From the NCBI RefSeq assembly GCF_003885045.1, contig NZ_RHJS01000002.1, forward strand, positions 6,069,302 through 6,133,301: 64,000 nt of DNA, written 5' to 3'. Position numbers and translations under genes: made by a program. Origin of the DNA: Schaedlerella arabinosiphila. Lineage in GTDB: Bacteria; Bacillota; Clostridia; Lachnospirales; Lachnospiraceae. Below, one piece after another: positions 48,835 to 56,334 of this stretch (position 1 is the stretch's first letter; each line of letters begins with the position of its first letter). A model generated the notes under the pieces. It saw only the letters and a program-made list of their open reading frames with translations. It searched no databases and had not been told where the DNA came from.

Positions 48835-50406
48835 TTACTCGAACAAGCTAAAGAAGTTCACATCGTATTCGATGCTGGTAGCTTTACCATTCTTATCCAG
48901 AACGCCGTCGATCTTTACGGTGTAATTGTTACCGAAGGAGGTGAAATCCTTGTTGGAACCGTTGAAGTCATCTGCGCGGAAGGTGATGCAACCGTTGGTG
49001 TAACCATAGTTCTGGTTGTTGCAGAAAATTTTGTGGGACGGTACTTTGAATTCGTGTCCGTCCGGATACGTAACCGTGATGGTCAAATTCTTGGATGGTA
49101 CGATTTTGTAGTTGTTGCCAAGCTGGCAAGTCCAGGGCATGGTTGAGTTGAGTTCGCTGTTAAGGGACTGTGTGTCTGTGTTGTAGCTCATCAATTCCTT
49201 TGGCATATTTGTTGCCGGCCAGGTTACAAAGTCTTCAATGCGTTCTTTTGAATTGGTATTGTCATGGGCATACATGCAATTGTATTCTCCAACCTGCCCA
49301 AAGCCGACTTTGGACATGGTGGGGTTCAGAATCCAACGACGATGTCCCATTGCCAGAATGTTTCCAGCGTCTCCGTCATACATGTAACCGTTGAGGATGG
49401 TTTCTGTTAGGCTTGTATGACCTTTTCCGATGTTTCCGCCACGGGTGCCTGCTGAACCGAGTTTGAACTGATCTGCTGTGATATTGTCGGTCTTTGGCGG
49501 GAAGTGTGTCAGTCCGCCGTAGTCCACGCCGTTGATGACAGTACCCTCAGTACCTTTCATGACCATAGCGCCGTTCTGGGCGTATTCGTTGTACATATCA
49601 TCCAGTGTTACTTCTCCAAGGCCCGCAGTCTTACGGATCATGTTGATCAGATCCAGTCCCTCTTTGAGAGTGGTGTCCGCCAGTTTTCCAGGGCTGCAGG
49701 AATCCTTGCCGATGACTGGCTGTTCTGCGTATTCATGGGTGAACTTGGAGTTTTCGCTTCCGAATCGACGGTTGTCTGTGAAGCCAAGCTGTGCGGCATA
49801 GTCTTTCAGTGCCTGCTGAATCTTTTTGTTCTCTTTGTCTTTCTCGCTTTCTTCTTTGGAAGCGTCTTTGTCGTCCTCTACGACTTCTGCGCCAGCGGTT
49901 GCCTGTCCAAAAACGGCTTCACCTTTTTTGTCGTATGTGACATTTGCGGAGCTGTCATTGGTAGTAGCTGTGTTTTCTGTCTTGTTTTCGACTTTGTTTT
50001 CTACAGCATTTGTGTCATCTGTTGTATTTGTTGAGGATGATACGTTGTTGTCTGTATCAACCGGGTTGTTGTTTACAGACTGGTTGTCATCGGATTTATC
50101 CGATTCATTGGTTCCTGTGATATCGCTGCCTACAATGGGAGTGGGATCGGGAACCGTGTTCTCTACCGGAGGTTCTGCAGGTTTGGATTCTGTGGTGTTG
50201 TCTCCAGCATCATTGGTTCCTGTGATATCACTGCCTACGATGGGCGTGGGATCGGGAACGGTAGCTGTAACATCTTCGCTTCCGATGTATTCCAGATCCT
50301 GGTTAAGATCTTCTTCTGACCAAGCGGATCCTTTTGCTGCGAATGTATTGATGCTTGTGTTTGCAATGATTGCGAAAATCAGGATAATGGATGTGATCTT
50401 TTTCAT
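48835..50406 (-). CDS. Secreted CAP/SCP-domain protein, paralogue 2
   Basis: 523 residues, same architecture as the protein at 44713-46281: signal peptide ending TSINTFAA, duplicated VPDPTPIVGSDITGTN, Asn/Thr linker, CAP domain with GHRRWILNPTMSKVGFG, and a beta-rich tail. Differences cluster in the charged hinge (VVEDDKDASKEESEKDKE against VIEDEKEPSKEESEKDKA), near residue 220 (NRRFGSENSKF) and in the tail. Protein identity is roughly nine in ten. It has its own shared-motif promoter (E) and terminator. Both copies appear intact, so both may be expressed. Confidence 0.92.
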   Translation of the reverse strand: MKKITSIILIFAIIANTSINTFAAKGSAWSEEDLNQDLEYIGSEDVTATVPDPTPIVGSDITGTNDAGDNTTESKPAEPPVENTVPDPTPIVGSDITGTNESDKSDDNQSVNNNPVDTDNNVSSSTNTTDDTNAVENKVENKTENTATTNDSSANVTYDKKGEAVFGQATAGAEVVEDDKDASKEESEKDKENKKIQQALKDYAAQLGFTDNRRFGSENSKFTHEYAEQPVIGKDSCSPGKLADTTLKEGLDLINMIRKTAGLGEVTLDDMYNEYAQNGAMVMKGTEGTVINGVDYGGLTHFPPKTDNITADQFKLGSAGTRGGNIGKGHTSLTETILNGYMYDGDAGNILAMGHRRWILNPTMSKVGFGQVGEYNCMYAHDNTNSKERIEDFVTWPATNMPKELMSYNTDTQSLNSELNSTMPWTCQLGNNYKIVPSKNLTITVTYPDGHEFKVPSHKIFCNNQNYGYTNGCITFRADDFNGSNKDFTSFGNNYTVKIDGVLDKNGKATSIEYDVNFFSLFE

Positions 50407-50479
50407 GATTTTTACTCCTTTTTTACTTTCAAATGATTCATTTTTTTTTAGTTACTTACTGGAAGTAAAATTTTCAATG

Positions 50480-50665
50480 TTCTTTCTTATATCTTCTTAT
50501 ACCCAAAAATAAATAACGCCATCGACGTTTATAAGCTATTCAATTATCAAGGTGCATTTTTAGAAGATTTTCTTCTAATTGATTCAAGAACAACCCATTT
50601 TGATATGTATGAATTTTTCTTTCCTCTTTCTATCTTCTTATACACAACAACGAAAAATGTGCAAC
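50480..50665 (-). promoter_or_regulatory. Shared-motif promoter, copy E, with proximal half-motif
   Basis: Minus strand: GTTGCAC (50665-50659), 13 nt, GTGTATAAG (50645-50637). The -10 half repeats at about 50502-50480. Nearly identical to copy D through duplication. Confidence 0.7.
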
Positions 50666-50692
50666 AGTATATTTCAAAAAACATCTATATTT

Positions 50693-51340
50693 GCCCTTTT
50701 ATTTTTTTAATTGCAAATATATACCGTCTAAACGACTCAATGATACAGTAACAGGATTTCGTTCAGAATTTTTTGTCAGAGTTCCTGTCTGAAAGAACTT
50801 CTTAACATTTGTATCTTGTAACGTATATAAATAATATTCATCGCAATATCCGATTTTTTGATAGTAATTCATGATAGCTACGGCCTTTTTTTTGAAAAGG
50901 TAGGAGTCTTCATTTATGTGAATAGCTTTTTTAATGTGGTTTTTTTTCTCCGCAAACTCATAAAGGGGCGGCAAGACAGAGTAAGAATAATCTCGTTGTC
51001 CTTTTGGCTTCTTTAGAGGAAGGAATACTTCCCTTCTTTTCTCAAAAGAAATTTGTTTATCTGCCCTTTTTGAGTTGCTTCAATGGTATATATCGCATCC
51101 ATGACACACATATCAAAGTAGGATAATTTTTCCCTTCCATGAATGGTAATCTGTCCTGAATCAGGACAATCTCCAGGTTCAAAAGGTTTGTCCAATTCAT
51201 ATTTTTCTGGATGATCTCTTAAAAAGTTTGCAGCATGAGTATTATTAATATATATTTCATTTACGCTGTTTAAAAGCTGTTTGATTTCAACAGGAACGAG
51301 GGTAAAATCTAAATGTTTCAAAAGGTTGAGTACTTTTATA
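50693..51340 (-). pseudogene. Truncated copy of the RecQ tail and its downstream gene
   Basis: Matches 53341-54490 with two internal deletions. In the helicase part, LVPVEIK is joined to QLLNSVNE, removing about 150 codons between two TTTGATTTC repeats. In the downstream gene, the segment between EKKNH and KKAIHIN is lost. The remaining reading frames of 102 and 91 codons keep the overlapping arrangement of the originals but lack any helicase motif. Not functional as a helicase. Confidence 0.85.
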
Positions 51341-51498
51341 CCTTTGCCTCTTGTTTTATGGAGTATTTCGTAACACTAAGGTATCAAAATTTAAACTAAG
51401 CTGGTATAACATATTTTCTAAATGGAAAAATATATCTTCATCTTGAGCATATTCCATGATATAATTATCCAAACAGACTATCGGAACGAGGGAAATGT

Positions 51499-52506
51499 AT
51501 GGACGATTTAGCATTAAACTATCAAAGTGATTTTAATGCCATTCTGCAAATGATAGCAGATGCCCGCCGGAAAGCTGCCTATCAAGTGAATGCCACAATG
51601 ATTGACCTTTATTGGGGAATTGGAGAATTTGTTTCCAACAAGGCCGTGCAGGATGGCTGGGGACGTTCTACCGTAAAGGCACTTTCTGAATACATTCTGA
51701 CGCAGGAACCAGGGATTAGAGGCTATTCCCCACAGAATATCTGGCGCATGAAGCAGTTCTTTGAAACTTATTGTGACAAGCCGGAGTTAGGAACTCTGCT
51801 AAGAGAAAATACATGGTCAAATAATTTGCATATCATGTCAAAGACAAAATCGGATGCAGAGAGATTATTCTATTTGAAGCTGGCCTCTCGGGAAAAGTAT
51901 AAAGCAAAAGAACTGGAACGGCAGATTGACAGCGGATATTATGAACGTTTAATGCTATCAGACGGCAAGGCGCCTTCCGCCATATCCCAGGCTGCGCCTG
52001 CGAACATAATCAGGGACATGTATATGTTGGAGTTTTTAGATCTGCCCGAGCCTTATAGGGAATATGATTTGAAAAAGGCCATTTTGAAGAACATGAAAAA
52101 GTTTTTACTGGAAATTGGCAGGGATTTTATTTTTATGGGAGAAGAATATCATCTTCAAGTAGGAAAGAACGACTATTATACGGATTTAATCTTTTTTCAT
52201 AGGGAACTACAATGCCTTGTTGCAATTGAGTTGAAAATTGATGATTTCAAACCGGAATACTTGGGAAAAATGCAGTTTTATCTTGAAGCGTTAGACCGGG
52301 ATGTAAAGAAGCCCCACGAAAATCCCAGCGTTGGCATTATTCTTTGCAAGAGTAAGGACGAGGACGTTGTTGAATACGCCCTGAGCCGGAACATGAGTCC
52401 AACCATGATTTCCGAATATCGGACGAAACTAATCAGCAAGGAAATCTTACAAAAGAAACTTGAGGAATTAACGGAAATGGTGGATGAGGATAAAAACTCT
52501 CAATGA
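51499..52506 (+). CDS. YhcG-type PD-(D/E)XK nuclease (DUF1016)
   Basis: 335 residues with CGAGGGAAATGT upstream. The N-terminal DUF1016_N region (ARRKAAYQVNATMIDLYWGI, YSPQNIWRMKQFFETY) is followed by the nuclease core: FMGEEYHLQVGKNDYYTDLI, LVAIELKIDDFKPEYLGKMQ, with the D-ExK residues present. The family is widespread, is linked to mobile and restriction loci, and is poorly characterised. Its last codons form half of the terminator. Confidence 0.92.
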   Translation: MDDLALNYQSDFNAILQMIADARRKAAYQVNATMIDLYWGIGEFVSNKAVQDGWGRSTVKALSEYILTQEPGIRGYSPQNIWRMKQFFETYCDKPELGTLLRENTWSNNLHIMSKTKSDAERLFYLKLASREKYKAKELERQIDSGYYERLMLSDGKAPSAISQAAPANIIRDMYMLEFLDLPEPYREYDLKKAILKNMKKFLLEIGRDFIFMGEEYHLQVGKNDYYTDLIFFHRELQCLVAIELKIDDFKPEYLGKMQFYLEALDRDVKKPHENPSVGIILCKSKDEDVVEYALSRNMSPTMISEYRTKLISKEILQKKLEELTEMVDEDKNSQ

Positions 52507-52520
52507 CGTTGAGAGTTTTT
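52492..52520 (+). terminator. Terminator overlapping the YhcG stop codon
   Basis: AAAACTCTCAA, loop TGACG, TTGAGAGTTTTT. The stem includes the TGA stop codon region of the nuclease gene. Confidence 0.85.
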
Positions 52521-52547
52521 CAAAAAATCAATTTATTATGTTAGTAC

Positions 52548-52584
52548 AAAATAGCAGGGGATTATAATAAGCCTCTGCTATTTT
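52548..52584. terminator. Second hairpin, probable bidirectional terminator
   Basis: AAATAGCAGGGG, 11-nt loop, CCTCTGCTATTTTT, with A and T runs on both sides. It lies between the convergent nuclease gene and the inverted TIR fragment. Confidence 0.75.
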
Positions 52585-52596
52585 TATAACCTCAAG

Positions 52597-52863
52597 CTAA
52601 TATAATGTAAGCTCGTTTTTACAATTATGTGATTCCGAAAATTTCTGAGAGAGAGCTGCCACGCATAGGGTACAGCCGTCCAGCATCCTGCCGATTCTTT
52701 CCGGCCACTCATCTCCCGGACGCAGCCCATCGTCGTACCATATCCGGTATCCGTCATCAATCATCTGCTCAATGATTGGATATATTCGTTCGCCATCTTC
52801 GTGACAGTAACTGAAAAATATATATGGTTCATTTCCATCATAGGGTCTGACATTACATTTCAT
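52597..52863 (-). pseudogene. Truncated inverted copy of the TIR-FHA gene
   Basis: The first 88 codons match those at 34278 up to CKNELT, then two foreign codons and a stop follow. It retains Glu84 but lacks the last TIR strands and both FHA domains. The upstream AGGAG site is also copied. Probably non-functional, though it might be translated as a TIR fragment. Confidence 0.85.
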
Positions 52864-53338
52864 AATCATACTCCTGTTCTTTATCCTGACCCGGACAAGC
52901 CAAAACGCACAAGGTTTGGGTGTTAAACACCTAAGTCCAGTAATTCTGAAAATCCGGTTTTTTCAAATTCTCCGTAAATATGCTCGGGTAATCTTATAAG
53001 CTTAAGTTCAGCGTCTTTTTTTTCTATTTCCTGCTGGATACTCAGAAGCGCCCGCATGAAAGAAAAAGACATATAGCTCACTGCTGAAAAATCCAAAATA
53101 AGATTCATCCCGATTGATACAAACGCCAGCATCTCATCCGAAAAATCATGAACATAAACCGACTTAAGCCGCCCTCCAAGGAATGCCTTCATGTACGTTT
53201 CCCCGACTGTTTCCTGTATCCAGAAATCTTTCTGATCTCCTTCATAAATGACGATCGTATCGCCTTCGATTTTCTTGATATAAGACATTGTTCTGCCTTC
53301 CTCCTTATTCCGCCAGCTGCCGGCCATCTGGTAAAAAT
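52607..53338 (-). repeat. Inverted duplicate of the STAS-TIR end of the export locus
   Basis: About 730 bp equal to 33801-34533 in reverse orientation, from TTTTACCAGATGG of the second exporter gene's last codons to GAGCTTACATT of the TIR gene. One visible difference is a missing CCGG just before the STAS gene. The near-identity implies a recent event. Confidence 0.88.
52923..53288 (-). CDS. STAS-domain protein, second copy
   Basis: 121 residues, identical in translation to the protein at 33853-34218 as far as I can compare. The ribosome site AAGGAGGAAGG is included. A CCGG deletion upstream lets the frame extend 13 codons further (MAGSWRNKEEGR), but the original ATG is likely still used. 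No promoter of its own is obvious, since the sequence beyond is the end of another gene. Confidence 0.8.
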   Translation of the reverse strand: MSYIKKIEGDTIVIYEGDQKDFWIQETVGETYMKAFLGGRLKSVYVHDFSDEMLAFVSIGMNLILDFSAVSYMSFSFMRALLSIQQEIEKKDAELKLIRLPEHIYGEFEKTGFSELLDLGV

Positions 53339-53346
53339 TTGCCCTT

Positions 53347-53832
53347 TTATTTTTTTAATTGCAAATATATACCGTCTAAACGACTCAATGATACAGTAAC
53401 AGGATTTCGTTCAGAATTTTTTGTCAGAGTTCCTGCCTGAAAGAACTTCTTAACATTTGTATCTTGTAACGTATATAAATAATATTCATCGCAATATCCG
53501 ATTTTTTGATAGTAATTCATGATAGCTACGGCCTTTTTTTTGAAAAGGTAGGAGTCTTCATTTATGTGAATAGCTTTTTTAATTGTTGCAAAATTAATTT
53601 TTTTGTAACCAGTATACCTGCTTATTGCAATCCGACGCATAAGATAATGGCACAGTGACGTATTATTAATTGTTGAGGCAAGATCAGTTTGTTTAATGTT
53701 TGCTGTATTAAGCAACGAAATCGGTATCGTAATAATCTGGTGGTTTTTTTTCTCCGCAAACTCATAAAGGGGCGGCAAGACAGAGTAAGAATAATCTCGT
53801 TGTCCTTTTGGCTTCTTTAGAGGAAGGAACAC
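53347..53832 (-). CDS. Unknown protein coupled to RecQ-like helicase
   Basis: 161 residues, overlapping the helicase gene end by 16 nt in another frame. Helical, basic, with SLLNTANIKQTDLASTINN that could be a winged helix and IKKAIHINEDSYLFKKKAV. The overlap is kept in the truncated copy at 50.7-51.3 kb, which argues for a real gene pair rather than a sequencing frameshift. It may replace a C-terminal helicase domain such as RQC; that is a guess. Confidence 0.7.
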   Translation of the reverse strand: MFLPLKKPKGQRDYSYSVLPPLYEFAEKKNHQIITIPISLLNTANIKQTDLASTINNTSLCHYLMRRIAISRYTGYKKINFATIKKAIHINEDSYLFKKKAVAIMNYYQKIGYCDEYYLYTLQDTNVKKFFQAGTLTKNSERNPVTVSLSRLDGIYLQLKK

Positions 53833-55904
53833 TTCCCTTCTTTTCTCAAAAGAAATTTGTTTATCTGCCCTTTTTGAGTTGCTTCAATGGTATATATCGC
53901 ATCCATGACACACATATCAAAGTAGGATAATTTTTCCCTTCCATGAATGGTAATCTGTCCTGAATCAGGACAATCTCCAGGTTCAAAAGGTTTGTCCAAT
54001 TCATATTTTTCTGGATGATCTCTTAAAAAGTTTGCAGCATGAGTATTATTAATATATATTTCATTTACGCTGTTTAAAAGCTGTTTGATTTCTTTCTGTA
54101 AAATATCAGGTTTCTTCTGCCTCTTTGTGAAATCAAGAAATATGTAGGCATCACTTCCTGCAAAAAGGACTTCTTTAAAATCTTTCCTGCATTTATTTAT
54201 TATATAATTGTAAAAAGAATCCAGTTCAGCAGCAATCTGATTTCCGATATTCTCATCAAATTTTTGATTAAGATATTCGATTATAAATTTCTGAGCATTT
54301 TGGGGATTTATCTTTACCTCATCACAGTATTTCTTTATATAGAATAATCTGTAATACGACCAAAAGTATATACTTTCCTTCATTTCCTCTGAAAACTGCG
54401 AAAAAATAGCTCCTGTGGAAGCAGATACCTCATTTGTTTTTTCTTTTTTTATTGGTTTGATTTCAACAGGAACGAGGGTAAAATCTAAAGGAATCTTTTT
54501 ATACTCTCTTTCCGCCTTTTCTTTTTTGACAATCCAATGAATCATATTCTGTAATGTCCCCTTTTCATTTATAGGACCGTCGGCATACAAAAGGTAGCAA
54601 TCGGCTCGAGGTATTTTTTCGGTATTACGTCCCGCGCGCCCGACTTCCTGATAATAGTTTTCCAAGCTTCTGGGCACATCATAATGTATCACAAGAGAAA
54701 TATCTTCTTTATCAATCCCCAAACCAAATGCATTAGTAGCAATCATTATATTTCTGCATTGTTTTGATGTACAACAAAATTTCGTATCACTATTTCCATC
54801 ATAACTGCTCAAAAATAGTTTTTTGTTCTCTCTTTTTTCGTCTGGTAACATTTTGCCTTTACCATAATATTTTACCAGTCTTCCTCTTAGCAATCCATTT
54901 TCCTCTAGTTTACTATAAAGTTCATCTACCCCTTCCGTAGTAGTACGATATATAATACATACTTTTGTTTTATTTTTTTCGAGTATATCAATTAATGTTT
55001 CATATCTCGTTTTTAAAAAGCCAGTCTGTGTTTCCTTGTCACCCAAACATTGTATAACCTGAAGCGAAAGATTTTTTCTCTCGGTTATATGGTTTTTATA
55101 TTTAAAATTATTTACTCCTGCAAGTGAAAAAATGTTCTTAATCTCCTCTATATCTTTTTGTGTAGCGGTTGCCGTAAATGCACTTATGATTGGACGTACA
55201 GGTCTCTGCTTAATAAAATTTATAATATAAAGATAGCTTTCGCGAAAATCAAATCCCCATTGTGACATACAATGTACTTCATCTATAACAATATGGTTGA
55301 TCCTCAATCCATTCTTTTCCGCTTTTTTTAATTCCTTCAAAAATTTAGGGCTGCACAGCCGTTCAGGAGTTAAATACAAAAGCTTATATTTAATTTCACA
55401 TTTGTATTCATTGTCTATTTGAAAGTTCTGTATTTCAGAAAATAATTGCCGTTCGTCTTTATCATTTATACCGGGATAAATAGCTTTGAAACAGATATTT
55501 TTAGTTTTTCTTATTTCATTCTTGTTTTGATTCTCTGGACAGCAGAAGACAATATTCTTTTTATTAAAATTTTCTACCTGATCTTCGATCAGTGCGGTCA
55601 GAGGTGTGACCACAAGTGTTATTCCCGGAAAAAATACAGATGGCGCCTGAAAACAAATTGATTTTCCGCTGCCAGTGGGAAGAATGGCAAAGGTATTATT
55701 GCTGGAAAAGATAAATTCCATAACTTCCTCTTGGTATGGTTTTAATTTATGATCAGGAATAAATCTCTTCTGAATTTCAGATATCCTGCTGCTATTTAAT
55801 AATCCCAAAGACATATACTCTTCACTACCTTCTCCGAGACCTATGGGCACGAATTTATTTACTCCATCTATTTTATATTTTTTGTACGTTGAAAAACATT
55901 TCAT
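53817..55904 (-). CDS. RecQ-like DEVH helicase, divergent, island type
   Basis: 695 residues from MKCFSTYKKYKIDG, with AAGGAGA upstream. Motifs: I LPTGSGKSICFQAP, Ia TPLTALIEDQ, II IDEVHCMSQWGFDFR (DEVH instead of DEAH), III SAFTATAT, V IATNAFGLGIDKEDI, VI NYYQEVGRAGRN. Insertions between motifs Ia and II and between IV and V make it longer than housekeeping RecQ, and the zinc-binding RQC and HRDC domains are not recognisable. AT-rich codon use and the neighbours suggest acquisition. A canonical recQ is also encoded at 62.6 kb. A DNA-defence role is possible but unsupported. Confidence 0.9.
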   Translation of the reverse strand: MKCFSTYKKYKIDGVNKFVPIGLGEGSEEYMSLGLLNSSRISEIQKRFIPDHKLKPYQEEVMEFIFSSNNTFAILPTGSGKSICFQAPSVFFPGITLVVTPLTALIEDQVENFNKKNIVFCCPENQNKNEIRKTKNICFKAIYPGINDKDERQLFSEIQNFQIDNEYKCEIKYKLLYLTPERLCSPKFLKELKKAEKNGLRINHIVIDEVHCMSQWGFDFRESYLYIINFIKQRPVRPIISAFTATATQKDIEEIKNIFSLAGVNNFKYKNHITERKNLSLQVIQCLGDKETQTGFLKTRYETLIDILEKNKTKVCIIYRTTTEGVDELYSKLEENGLLRGRLVKYYGKGKMLPDEKRENKKLFLSSYDGNSDTKFCCTSKQCRNIMIATNAFGLGIDKEDISLVIHYDVPRSLENYYQEVGRAGRNTEKIPRADCYLLYADGPINEKGTLQNMIHWIVKKEKAEREYKKIPLDFTLVPVEIKPIKKEKTNEVSASTGAIFSQFSEEMKESIYFWSYYRLFYIKKYCDEVKINPQNAQKFIIEYLNQKFDENIGNQIAAELDSFYNYIINKCRKDFKEVLFAGSDAYIFLDFTKRQKKPDILQKEIKQLLNSVNEIYINNTHAANFLRDHPEKYELDKPFEPGDCPDSGQITIHGREKLSYFDMCVMDAIYTIEATQKGQINKFLLRKEGKCSFL

Positions 55905-55921
55905 ACTACAATTCTCCTTGT

Positions 55922-55960
55922 TCTCGAATCGGTGTTTGATTAAAATATATCGACCATTCT
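55922..55960 (+). repeat. Copy of the virD4-like gene's 3' end
   Basis: GAATCGGTGTTTGATTAAAA matches GAATCGTTGTTTGATTAAAA at 44383-44402 (last codons and stop of the coupling ATPase), and the match continues through GCCGTATGATAAGTAAAAAA. This shows that the same 3' flank was copied to both sites. Confidence 0.7.
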
Positions 55961-55974
55961 GCCGTATGATAAGT

Positions 55975-56009
55975 AAAAAAATCGGAAGCCTTATAAACAA
56001 GGGCTTCCC
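55975..56009 (-). terminator. Terminator embedded in the 26-residue peptide gene
   Basis: Minus strand GGAAGCCC-TTGTTTA-TAAGGCTTCC followed by seven Ts. The hairpin contains the peptide's last codons and its stop codon. Copies lie at 36041 (plus) and 44432-44474 (minus). Confidence 0.75.
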
Positions 56010-56071
56010 AGTACATAAATAGGGATGGAAACAGTACCTTCTACTTTTTGTATAAGTGCTGCTTTCTCCAT
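55991..56071 (-). CDS. 26-residue peptide gene under shared-motif promoter
   Basis: ATG at 56071 with GGGAGGA 5 nt upstream; reads MEKAALIQKVEGTV, then SIPIYVLGSPCL and stop. One Cys, a hydrophobic C-terminal half, no signal peptide. Promoter F ends about 50 nt upstream and the terminator overlaps the stop. A complete tiny transcription unit of this kind may encode a signalling or regulatory peptide, or the RNA itself could be the product. Partial copies of its 3' end lie at 36.0 and 44.4 kb. Confidence 0.55.
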   Translation of the reverse strand: MEKAALIQKVEGTVSIPIYVLGSPCL

Positions 56072-56114
56072 AAAAATCCTCCCATTCTTTTGTCTAACGC
56101 TTACTGATTCCTTA

Positions 56115-56153
56115 TTTCTATCTTCTTATACACATCAAAGTAGAACGTGCAAC
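56115..56153 (-). promoter_or_regulatory. Shared-motif promoter, copy F
   Basis: Minus strand: GTTGCAC (56153-56147), 13 nt, GTGTATAAG (56133-56125), AAGATAGAAA. The best match to copy B outside the core. Confidence 0.7.
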
Positions 56154-56191
56154 ATATGATTTCCCAAAAAAAAGAACCGATCCATCTAACT

Positions 56192-56220
56192 AAAAAAGTG
56201 GCCGAACTTCCCGGCCACGA
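56192..56220 (-). terminator. Terminator of the 56.3-kb AAA-ATPase gene
   Basis: Minus strand GTGGCCG, loop GGAAGTT, CGGCCAC followed by six Ts, about 115 nt after the stop codon. Confidence 0.8.
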
Positions 56221-56334
56221 AAAAACAATTAAAAAAATTCCATACTTCTCTTGAATCATTCCGGCACGCTGTGTTCCCACGCCTGTAGCCAGTGTATGCC
56301 AATATGGCAGCTCTGTTCCGTTATCTTATCCATC

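Larger units (their letters stand above)
48780..50718 (-). repeat. Second copy of the CAP gene unit
   Basis: The block from terminator to promoter and the TTTGCCCTTTTATTTTTTTA junction repeats 44655-46589 in the same orientation. The part coding the first about 170 residues plus the 430-nt upstream region is almost identical, while the CAP-domain part differs at many silent positions. Confidence 0.88.

Noticed and set aside
49504..50512. Plus-strand Ser/Val/Phe-rich frames opposite the CAP genes (176 and 228 codons)
   Set aside because: Antisense shadows of the Thr/Asp/Asn-rich linker; the same frames appear opposite both CAP copies and have no start signals.
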